Origin: Neoarius graeffei | Taxonomy: Eukaryota > Chordata > Actinopteri > Siluriformes > Ariidae | Assembly: GCF_027579695.1 (NCBI RefSeq) | Contig: NC_083592.1 | Span: 32,197,461-32,261,460 of the forward strand | DNA: 64,000 bases | Reading direction: 5' to 3' | Shown here: piece by piece, positions 56,639 to 64,000 of the stretch | How positions within the stretch are numbered: position 1 is the stretch's first letter | How the letters are laid out: every line of letters starts with the position of its first letter | Notes under the pieces: generated by a model | Seen by the model: only the letters and a program-made list of their open reading frames with translations | Database searches by the model: none | Told to the model about the DNA's origin: nothing | Position numbers and translations under genes: made by a program

Positions 56639-56672
56639 CTTCTCAGACTCCTTTTCAAGTGCTGATGCATGC
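56639..56672 (-). other. Predicted non-coding exon 1 of natterin-like gene 1
   Basis: The minus strand reads GGAGTCTGAGAAG then GTAAGA, a good donor at 56,638. The upstream end is set by the TATA box about 30 bp away. There is no ATG in frame with the protein, so it would be 5' UTR. Confidence 0.5.
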
Positions 56673-56694
56673 TACTGCCAAAGGGTTCTTAAGC

Positions 56695-56704
56695 CCTTAT
56701 AATT
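56695..56704 (-). promoter_or_regulatory. TATA box of natterin-like gene 1
   Basis: AATTATAAGG on the minus strand, about 30 bp before the predicted exon 1 start. Confidence 0.5.
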
Positions 56705-56705
56705 G

Positions 56706-57196
56706 CCCCAATAAACCATCACTGATAACTTCATCCTACCTTTGTGATTCTCTATCCATGTATAAGTGAAATGAAGTTTTAAATTATGGAATTTTTAAAG
56801 TTGTATATTAGTTTGCATAGCTTTTTTTCCCTTCAAACTACTTATGTTCAAAGACATCAGTGAATTTCCATACTTCTAAGATTCATCAAATTAACAGCAC
56901 AGAGTAGGCACTGCCAATGAATATATACATCAATATTTTTCTCAATAAAGCTAAGATATTAAAGGGCAGTAAATAAAAGACAATATATTTGCTACATTTC
57001 ATAAACAATCTCAATGTCACTTGAATTTGCTGTGCAAAGATGATGACAATCTTAGGTCAAAGAAAACGTTTACCTAACAAGATATTGGAATTATGACCTC
57101 TTTATGAGTGACGCCTGATAAAATCTGTAGCTGTATGGAGGTTAAGGACATCAGGAAGGGTTTTATCATCAGTGATTTTATGACTGTGGTCTAATG
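56706..57196. other. Upstream region, unassigned
   Basis: The 5' flank of the natterin-like gene. AT-rich, with no further motif I would call. Confidence 0.4.
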
Positions 57197-57212
57197 AGCT
57201 TCACTGATAAAT

Positions 57213-57562
57213 CAGCATCTTCTCCCTTGTCCAGCACTGTTGCCAGGTCAGGGTCCATGTGGACCCTATGGATCCACATGTCATTAATTCGAGCATAGTT
57301 TTATGCTGGAAGCCCTTCCTGTCGCAACCCTCCCATTTCTGGGCTTGGGAAACAACCATTCACATCTATGGGTAATTTAGAATAGCCAGTTAACCTAACT
57401 GCATGTCTTTGGACTGTGGGGGAAACCAGAGCACCCGGAGGAAACCTACGCAGACACGGGGAGAACATGCAAACTCCACACAGAAAGGCCCTCATCAGCC
57501 ACTGGGCTCAAACCTAGAACCTTCTTGCTGTGAGGTGACAGTGCTAACCACTGTGCCACCCC
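57213..57562 (-). mobile_element. SINE variant with a different 3' tail
   Basis: The inverted SINE head and body (57,340-57,562) match the others. The 3' part (57,213-57,340) has GGAAGCCCTTCCTGTCGCAA and other sequence in place of the usual L2-like tail. A perfect 16-bp target duplication AGCTTCACTGATAAAT lies at 57,197-57,212 and 57,563-57,578. Confidence 0.88.
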
Positions 57563-57694
57563 AGCTTCACTGATAAATAAAGGTTGAATATATTGTTAAC
57601 TGGTTGTATAATATACAGTATACATCTGAAATACCAAATTACATGTAATTTACGTTTAATGGTTGGAGGAAACAAATTAAATATATATATATAT

Positions 57695-57842
57695 CCCCTC
57701 CTTGAACTGCCACCTTATTGTGGTGGAGGGGTTTGTGTGCTTGAATGATCCTAGGAGCTATGTTGTCGGGGGCATTATGCCCCTGTCAGGGTTTCCCAAG
57801 GCAGACAGGTCCTAGGTGACAGGCCAGACTAAGAGCAGTTCA
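57695..57842 (+). ncRNA. Candidate HDV-like ribozyme, LINE copy 2
   Basis: Same pairings as in copy 1: CCCCTCC/GGAGGGG, TGAACTG/CAGTTCA, CTAAGAG before the P2 3' strand. I saw no base change in the stems. The predicted cut is before base 57,695. Confidence 0.6.
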
Positions 57843-57853
57843 CCAAAACCCCT

Positions 57854-60800
57854 ATGGAGAGAAATCCGAGGACCGTGACGTCGCCCGGGATGACGCAGCC
57901 GGGGCCCCACCCTGGAGCCAGGCCCGGGGTTGGGGCTCGTATGCGAGCGCTTGGTGGCCGGGCCTTTGCCCATGGGGCCCGGCCGGGCTCAGCCCGAAGA
58001 GGTGACGTGGGCCCGACCTCCTGTGGGTTCACCACCCACAGAGGTAGCAGTAGGGGACTGGTGCAATGTGGATTGGGTGGCAGTCGAAGGCAGGGGCCTC
58101 GACGACCTGATCCCCGGACACAGCGGCTGGCTGTTGGGACATGGAATGTCACTTCGCTGGGGGGGAAAGAGCCTGAGCTTGTGCGGGAGGTTGAGAGGTA
58201 CCGGCTAGAGATAGTCGGGCTCACCTCCACGCACAGCTTGGGCTCTGGAACCCAGCTCCTCGAGAGGGGCTGGACTCTCCACTTCTCTGGAGTTGCCGGT
58301 GGTGAGCGGCGGCGGGCTGGTGTGGGCTTGCTTATAGCTCCCCAGCTCAGCCGCCATGTGTTGGAGTTTACCCCAGTGAACGAGAGGGTCGCCTCGCTGC
58401 GCCTTCGGATTGGGGAGAGGGCTCTTGCTGTTGTTTGTGCCTATGGCCCAAATAGCAGTATAGAGTATCCGGCCTTCTTGGAGTCCCTGGGAGAGGTACT
58501 GAGGAGTGCTCAGACTGGGGACTCCATTGTGTTACTGGGGGACTTCAATGCTCACGTGGGAGATGACAGTGACACCTGGAGGGGCGTGGTTGGGAGGAAC
58601 GGCCTCCCCGATCTGAACCCGAGTGGTGTTTTGTTATTGGACTTCTGTGCTAGTCACGGTTTGTCCATAACGAACACCATGTTCGAGCATAGGGGTGTCC
58701 ATAAGTGCACGTGGCACCAGGACACCTTAGGTCGGAGGTCAATGATAGACTTTGTAGTCGTTTCATCTGATCTCCGGCCCTATGTCTTGGACACTCGGGT
58801 GAAGAGAGGGGCTGAGCTGTCAACTGATCACCACCTGGTGGTGAGTTGGATCCGCTGGCGGAGGAGGAAGCTGGACAGACCTGGCAGGCCCAAACGTATG
58901 GTGAGGGTCTGCTGGGAACGTCTGGCCGAGCACTCTGTCGGGGAGGTCTTTAACTCCCACCTCCGGGAGAGCTTTTCCCAGCTTCCGAGGGAGGCGGGGG
59001 ACATTGAGTCTGAGTGGACCATGTTCTCTACCTCCATTGTGGATGCAGCTGTTCGGAGCTGTGGCCGCAAGGTCTCCGGTGCCTGTCGTGGCGGCAATCC
59101 CCGAACCCGGTGGTGGACACCAGAAGTAAGGGATGCCATCAAGCTGAAGAAGGAGTCCTATCGGGCCATGTTAACCTCCAGGACTCCCGAGGCAGCTGAC
59201 GGGTATCGGCAGGCCAGGCGTGCTGCAGCTCGGGCAGTTGCGGAAGCAAAAACTCGGAACTGGGAGGAGTTCGGGGAGGCCATGGAGAAGGACTATCGGT
59301 CGGCCTCGAAGAAATTCTGGCAAACCGTCCGGCGCCTCAGGAGGGGGAAGCAGTACTCTGCCAACACTGTTTACAGTGCGGGTGGGGAGCTGTTGACCTC
59401 GACTGGGGACATTGTCGGGCGGTGGAAGGAATACTTTGAGGATCTCCTCAATCCCACCGTCATGTCTTCCACTGAGGAGACTGAGGCTGATGACTCAGAG
59501 GTGGACTCGTCCATTACCCAAGCCGAAGTCACTGAGGTGGTTTGCAAGCTCCTCGGTGGCAAGGCACCGGGGGTGGATGAGATCCGCCCTGAGTATCTCA
59601 AGTCTCTGGATGTTGTGGGGCTGTCTTGGTTGACACGCCTCTGCAACATCGCGTGGCGGTCAGGGACAGTGCCTCTGGAGTGGCAGACTGGGGTGGTGGT
59701 CCCTCTTTTTAAGAAAGGGGACCGGAGAGTGTGCCCCAATTATAGGGGAATCACACTTCTCAGCCTCCCAGGGAAGGTTTACTCCAGGGTACTGGAGAGG
59801 AGAATTCGACCAATAGTCGAACCTCGGATCCAGGAGGAACAATGCGGTTTTCGTCCTGGTCGCGGAACACTGGACCAGCTCTATACCCTTCATAGGGTGC
59901 TCGAGGGTTCATGGGAGTTTGCCCAACCAGTCCACATGTGCTTTGTGGATCTGGAGAAGGCATTCGACCGTGTCCCCCGTAGTATTCTGTGGGGGGTGCT
60001 TCGGGAGTATGGGGTTCGGGGCTCTTTGCTAAGGGCTGTCCGGTCCCTGTACGAACGGAGCAGGAGTCTGGTTCGCATTGCCGGCAGTAAGTCAGACCTG
60101 TTCCCAGTGCATGTTGGACTCCGGCAGGGCTGCCCTTTGTCACCGGTTCTGTTCATAATTTTTATGGACAGAATTTCTAGGCGCAGCCAGGGGCCAGAAG
60201 GAATCCTGTTTGGGAACCACAGGATTTCATCTCTGCTTTTTGCGGATGATGTTGTCCTGTTGGCTTCTTCAAACCAGGACCTTCAGCATGCACTGGGGCG
60301 GTTTGCAGTCGAGTGTGAAGCGGCTGGGATGAGAATCAGCACCTCCAAGTCCGAGGCCATGGTTCTCGACCGGAAAAGGGTGGCTTGCCCTCTCCAGGTT
60401 GGTGGAGAAGTTCTGCCTCAAGTGGAGGAGTTTAAGTATCTCGGGATCTTGTTCACGAGTGAGGGAAGGATGGAGCGTGAGATCGACAGGCGGATCGGTG
60501 CAGCCTCCGCAGTGATGCGGTCGCTTTACCGGTCCGTTGTGGTGAAGAAGGAGCTGAGCCAAAAGGCGAAGCTCTCAATTTACCGGTCGATCTACGTTCC
60601 GACTCTCACCTATGGTCATGAGCTTTGGGTAATGACCGAAAGGACAAGATCGCGGATACAAGCGGCCGAAATGAGTTTCCTTCGCAGGGTGGCTGGGCGC
60701 TCCCTTAGAGATAGGGTGAGAAGCACAGTCACTCGGGAGGAGCTCGGAGTAGAGCCGCTGCTGCTCCACATCGAGAGGAATCAGCTGAGGTGGCTCGGGC

Positions 60801-61027
60801 ATCTTTTTCGGATGCCTCCTGGACGCCTCCCTGGGGAGGTGTTCCAGGCATGTCCCCCCGGGAGGAGGCCCCGGGGAAGACCCAGGACACGCTGGAGGGA
60901 CTATGTCTCTCGGCTGGCCTGGGAACGCCTCGGTGTTCTTCCCGAGGAGCTGGCCGAGGTGTCTGGGGAAAGGGAAGTTTGGGCTTCCCTGCTTAGACTG
61001 CTGCCTCCGCGACCCGGTCCCGGATAA
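57854..61027 (+). CDS. RTE-type APE endonuclease / reverse transcriptase, copy 2, 1,057 aa
   Basis: Intact and the same length as the ORF at 8,773-11,946. It differs at six residues (K3R, D51G, R149G, G239S, Q to R and V to I in the linker between the two domains), none in RT catalytic motifs. The APE residues D230, N232, D325, H326 and RT FADD are kept, as is LTSTHS where a catalytic Glu is expected. The start is the ATG 11 bp after the candidate ribozyme. An unbroken ORF of this length in both copies suggests the family is, or recently was, active. Confidence 0.93.
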   Translation: MERNPRTVTSPGMTQPGPHPGARPGVGARMRALGGRAFAHGARPGSARRGDVGPTSCGFTTHRGSSRGLVQCGLGGSRRQGPRRPDPRTQRLAVGTWNVTSLGGKEPELVREVERYRLEIVGLTSTHSLGSGTQLLERGWTLHFSGVAGGERRRAGVGLLIAPQLSRHVLEFTPVNERVASLRLRIGERALAVVCAYGPNSSIEYPAFLESLGEVLRSAQTGDSIVLLGDFNAHVGDDSDTWRGVVGRNGLPDLNPSGVLLLDFCASHGLSITNTMFEHRGVHKCTWHQDTLGRRSMIDFVVVSSDLRPYVLDTRVKRGAELSTDHHLVVSWIRWRRRKLDRPGRPKRMVRVCWERLAEHSVGEVFNSHLRESFSQLPREAGDIESEWTMFSTSIVDAAVRSCGRKVSGACRGGNPRTRWWTPEVRDAIKLKKESYRAMLTSRTPEAADGYRQARRAAARAVAEAKTRNWEEFGEAMEKDYRSASKKFWQTVRRLRRGKQYSANTVYSAGGELLTSTGDIVGRWKEYFEDLLNPTVMSSTEETEADDSEVDSSITQAEVTEVVCKLLGGKAPGVDEIRPEYLKSLDVVGLSWLTRLCNIAWRSGTVPLEWQTGVVVPLFKKGDRRVCPNYRGITLLSLPGKVYSRVLERRIRPIVEPRIQEEQCGFRPGRGTLDQLYTLHRVLEGSWEFAQPVHMCFVDLEKAFDRVPRSILWGVLREYGVRGSLLRAVRSLYERSRSLVRIAGSKSDLFPVHVGLRQGCPLSPVLFIIFMDRISRRSQGPEGILFGNHRISSLLFADDVVLLASSNQDLQHALGRFAVECEAAGMRISTSKSEAMVLDRKRVACPLQVGGEVLPQVEEFKYLGILFTSEGRMEREIDRRIGAASAVMRSLYRSVVVKKELSQKAKLSIYRSIYVPTLTYGHELWVMTERTRSRIQAAEMSFLRRVAGRSLRDRVRSTVTREELGVEPLLLHIERNQLRWLGHLFRMPPGRLPGEVFQACPPGRRPRGRPRTRWRDYVSRLAWERLGVLPEELAEVSGEREVWASLLRLLPPRPGPG

Positions 61028-61054
61028 AGCGGAAGAAGACGAGACGAGACGAGA

Positions 61055-61056
<2 letters not shown>

Positions 61057-61101
<45 letters not shown>
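61057..61101. repeat. (AT)n microsatellite
   Basis: AT run at the LINE 3' junction, likely an expanded target site. Confidence 0.95.
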
Positions 61102-61105
<4 letters not shown>

Positions 61106-61438
61106 GTATGAAACTACTTTTGTGTGTATTTGTGTCTTTTGTTTTAGACCAAATGCAGATGAAGAACTTTCTATGTGTAGTAGTAGTTGATGAACAGAGC
61201 ACAGCAGTGTGACCATAAACCTGAACTCAGCAGGGAAATTGTAGCAGTGTGTTGGCTCACTTATTTACAAAAACCATGACCATGGAAACTTTGAAATTGG
61301 ATGTGTAAAATACATTTAAATTATTTCTCTTGATCTTTAATATTCATCATACGGTACAGGATAGCATGATGCTGGGTAGCAGGCAAAAAGGCTCCCAGCT
61401 CATGGGAATAAAATATAGGTTAATATTTCTGTGTAACT
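61102..61438. other. Unassigned
   Basis: Nothing recognised. Confidence 0.4.
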
Positions 61439-61450
61439 AGATTTTAAAAT

Positions 61451-61810
61451 GGGCAGCACGGCGGTGTAGTGGTTAGCACTGTCGCCTCACAGCAAGAAGG
61501 TCCTGGGTTCGTGGCCGGCGAGGGCCTTTCTGTGTGGAGTTTGCATGTTCTCCCCATGTCTGCGTGGGTTTCCTCCGGGTGCTCCGGTTTCCCCCACAGT
61601 CCAAAGACATGCAGGTTAGGCTAATTGGCGGCTCTAAATTGACTGTAGGTGTGAGTGTGAATGGTTGTTTGTCTCTATGTGTCAGCCCTGTGATGACCTG
61701 GCGACTTGTCCAGGGTGTACCCCACCTCTTGCCCATAGTCAGCTGGGAAAAACTCCAGCTTGCCCGTGACCCTGTAGAACAGGATAAGCAGCTACAGATG
61801 ATGGATGGAT
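61451..61810 (+). mobile_element. tRNA-derived SINE
   Basis: Target duplication AGATTTTAAAAT (61,439-61,450; 61,811-61,822). About 9 bases are missing after GGGTTCG, removing part of the B box region. Confidence 0.92.
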
Positions 61811-62061
61811 AGATTTTAAAATTTATCTACAATAAATAAGCCCATGACTGTCTCTGTCTTAAGGATTTATTTGAAAAGGGCAGTGAATGACATCTGGCAG
61901 TTATATTAAATATGTCGAGAAGAACAGGAGGGAAGTGGAATGGGATGTGTCAAGTATTACATGTTAGTGAGGGGCCAAGTGTTATTCAAAGGAGACAAAA
62001 TAGTACAGAGGTGCTTATAAAAGATATATAGTTAAAATTATTTGAGAAGATTTATATAACC

Positions 62062-62194
62062 TGCAATGACCTGGCGACTTGTCCAGGGTGTACCCCACCT
62101 CTCACCCATAGTCAGCTGGGATAGGCTCCAGCTTGCCTGTGACCCTGCACAGGATAAGCGGCTACAGATAATGGATGGATGGATGGATGGATGG
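62062..62194 (+). mobile_element. SINE 3' fragment
   Basis: Tail only, from TGCAATGACCTGGCGACTTG to (GGAT)n. Target duplication ATTTA(T/C)AT(A/C)ACC (62,050-62,061; 62,195-62,206). Confidence 0.85.
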
Positions 62195-62206
62195 ATTTAC
62201 ATCACC

Positions 62207-62627
62207 TTCATAAAAGGAGATGAAAACATTCAAACTGATGGCCACAGAGTCACTTATGATAATGAAATATAACACACTAAATGGCATGTTTGTGTAAAGG
62301 AAATTTCTTTGTCTTCATTTTGTCCGAAGGAGATGAAATTTTATTGGTCTCAACTGCAGCATTATTTTCTACATTTGTTGACATTATTCTTTGCTGGCAA
62401 GTGGCACAACTCTCTACAAAATGCATTTATTCATTTTCAAAATATAAAATGTTGTTCTGATGCATTTTTGTATTTGCATTGACATTTAATGTGGTAATTT
62501 ACATAATACGTATTTTGTATTGTATTAAAATAGACCTTTGTTTATTGTTGCTAATTACAAACTGTAACCAATTTTTTTTGCAAATTCTAGTTACAATGTT
62601 TCTGTTTCTTTTAATTTTTTATTGTAT
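62207..62627. other. Unassigned
   Basis: AT-rich. No gene or repeat recognised. Confidence 0.4.
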
Positions 62628-62640
62628 AACATAAAACTTG

Positions 62641-63016
62641 GGTAGCACGGTGGTGTAGTGGTTAGCGCTGTCGCCTCACAGCAAGAAGGTCCTGGGTTCG
62701 AGCCCCGGGGCCGGCGAGGGCCTTTCTGTGTGGAGTTTGCATGTTCTCCTCGTGTCCGCGTGGGTTTCCTCCGGGTGCTCCGGTTTCCCCCACAGTCCAA
62801 AGACATGCAGGTTAGGTTAACTGGTGACTCTAAATTGACCGTAGGTGTGAATGTGAGTGTGAATGGTTGTCTGTGTCTATGTGTCAGCCCTGTGATGACC
62901 TGGCGACTTGTCCAGGGTGTACCCCGCCTTTCGCCCGTAGTCAGCTGGGATAGGCTCCAGCTTGCCTGCGACCCTGTAGAAGGATAAAGCAGCTAGAGAT
63001 AATGAGATGAGATGAG
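62641..63016 (+). mobile_element. tRNA-derived SINE, full length
   Basis: Head GGTAGCACGGTGGTGTAGTG, B box GGGTTCGAGCCC, (ATGAG)n tail. Target duplication AACATAAAAC(C)TTG (62,628-62,640; from 63,017). It lies just 3' of natterin-like gene 2. Confidence 0.92.
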
Positions 63017-63257
63017 AACATAAAACCTTGATAAATAAATAAAAGTGTTTTGTTGTTTTAAGTGTTTATTGTTCAAAACATTTACAGGAAAAATGGCCCT
63101 TATTAAGATGATAGTTCACAAATTTATTATTTCTTGTTTTAAAGAAATACAAATAGTCCAATCTTTTTAGCATTTAACAATTTGCAGTTATATAACAATT
63201 ACAAGGGCATGTTGCAAAATAGTAGCTGGTTGTTGGTGTCTGTGACTTTTCATTGTA

Positions 63258-64000
63258 CTATGCAGCTGATGGACATGGCTTCGCATCGGGAATAGGCTCA
63301 CAGCGGTCCACCACTGCTCTGACCTCTCCTATCTGTATGCCATCATAGACACCATTGATGGAGGTCCACTGGGTCTCTCCATTGGCGTATGTTCGACTGA
63401 GCCTTGCTTTGAAGGGGATGTCAGCAGTCATCTTACGGCCCTCCATGCGAGCAGTGCAAGAGTGATTGGGTGGCACTGTTAGCTGAACTGACACTTCATG
63501 ACTAAGAGCTTCGACTAGGGTAGTACCACGATTGAACTGAAAGGTTTTCTCTGCAGTGAATTCCACTCCAGCACTACCAATCATAGGGATCGTGGCAGTG
63601 ATGCCTGTTGTAACACCAAGCATGGTGGTCCGGCCAATGTTCCAGGTGCTCTCCACCTCTGTGGTCTTGGAGATGGTCACTGTCTTTGTAATTGTCTGGC
63701 AATCATGGTTGGCAACACTGGAGATTCTCATGGTCTCTGGTGGGTAGTGAAAGAGCTCTACTTCATTAATACCATACTCAACATGGGAGATCTGTTGGGT
63801 GTACATGTCACGGTTGATGGCCAGAACTTCATATTTCTTGTACCAGTACTCATCACCCTCCCATGGCAGGAAGAAGGCTTCAAACTGAGGTACAACTTTA
63901 CCAAGCCCATACTTGTTCTTACCAACAAAAATGCCAACACCTCCACAGGTTTTAATGGCATTGTTTGGTACAGAACCATATGAACCTTCCTTCCACTCCA
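63258..64000 (-). CDS. Natterin-like protein 2, 3' part (runs off window)
   Basis: The minus-strand frame is open from the right edge of the window to a stop at 63,258-63,260, about 247 codons. It includes WKEGSYGSVPNNAIKTC, GKNKYGLGKVVPQFEAFFLPW and YWYKKYEVLAINRD from the DM9-type part. The aerolysin-like region follows, with VPPNHSC, MTADIPFKARLSRTYANG and VDRCEPIPDAKPCPS. It is clearly homologous to exon 3 at 52,679-53,778 over the whole shared stretch. The N-terminal region, signal peptide and any upstream exons lie beyond the window. A secreted pore-forming-type protein is expected from the family; function is not shown by sequence. Confidence 0.85.
   Translation of the reverse strand, partial: EWKEGSYGSVPNNAIKTCGGVGIFVGKNKYGLGKVVPQFEAFFLPWEGDEYWYKKYEVLAINRDMYTQQISHVEYGINEVELFHYPPETMRISSVANHDCQTITKTVTISKTTEVESTWNIGRTTMLGVTTGITATIPMIGSAGVEFTAEKTFQFNRGTTLVEALSHEVSVQLTVPPNHSCTARMEGRKMTADIPFKARLSRTYANGETQWTSINGVYDGIQIGEVRAVVDRCEPIPDAKPCPSAA

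Larger units (their letters stand above)
57695..61056 (+). mobile_element. Full-length RTE-group LINE, copy 2
   Basis: 3,362 bp, nearly identical to 8,614-11,970, with one more GAGAC unit in the tail. It inserted into an (AT)n run, so AT repeats on both sides (57,680-57,694; 61,057-61,101) hide the exact target duplication. It lies between the two natterin-like genes, opposite to them. Confidence 0.92.

Overview
This window is vertebrate DNA, almost certainly from a ray-finned (teleost) fish. The evidence is two natterin-like genes with spliced structure, many tRNA-headed SINEs of a fish type, several Tc1/mariner families, piggyBac and hAT remnants, Ty3/gypsy LTR elements and two full-length RTE-type LINEs. 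The species cannot be determined from the sequence. No bacterial, phage or CRISPR features are present. About half of the window is recognisable mobile DNA, much of it inserted inside other mobile DNA.

Layout. 170-12,384 is a stack of nested insertions. A Tc1-like inverted-repeat element (172-8,452) was hit by a deleted sushi-like LTR element (5,390-8,394), and then, next to the edge of that element, by a nearly intact Gmr1-like Ty3/gypsy element (433-5,381). A SINE carrying a TTAA-flanked MITE sits inside the older LTR. Next to it, a second MITE (8,471-12,382) is split by a full-length RTE LINE (8,614-11,970). 12.7-22.6 kb holds SINEs, a deleted Tc1 element, a MITE and a broken piggyBac transposon (18,242-20,034). 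22,631-28,581 is a decayed chromodomain Ty3/gypsy element with a Tigger-like insertion in its 5' LTR. 29.6-31.2 kb is a dead Tc1 element. 33,517-40,438 is another Tc1 element that contains a MITE, a hAT deletion derivative and a second, deleted Gmr1-like copy. 40,768-42,706 is a long-TIR Tc1-like element with a SINE in it. 42.7-52.6 kb is mostly unassigned single-copy-looking DNA with microsatellites, SINEs and a possible Helitron. 52,679-56,670 is a three-exon natterin-like gene on the minus strand, with a Tc1 element in its second intron. 57,695-61,056 is a second full-length RTE LINE. The 3' part of a second natterin-like gene runs off the right end (63,258-64,000).

Most notable points. 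(1) Both RTE copies have intact 1,057-codon ORFs. Their 5' ends can fold like an HDV-type self-cleaving ribozyme whose predicted cut is exactly the element's first base. (2) The Gmr1-like element has integrase upstream of reverse transcriptase, the reverse of normal Ty3/gypsy order, and a perfect 18-nt match to a tRNA-Phe 3' end as primer site. (3) The chromodomain element has a primer site complementary to a stretch of its own LTR about 30 bp below a TATA box, as expected of Tf1/sushi-type self-priming. (4) The two natterin-like genes lie in tandem with a full-length LINE between them.

Host genes. Only the two natterin-like genes are well supported. They share orientation and domain organisation (DM9-type N-terminal part, aerolysin-like C-terminal part) and probably arose by tandem duplication. 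All other long ORFs belong to transposable elements or are shadows of them.
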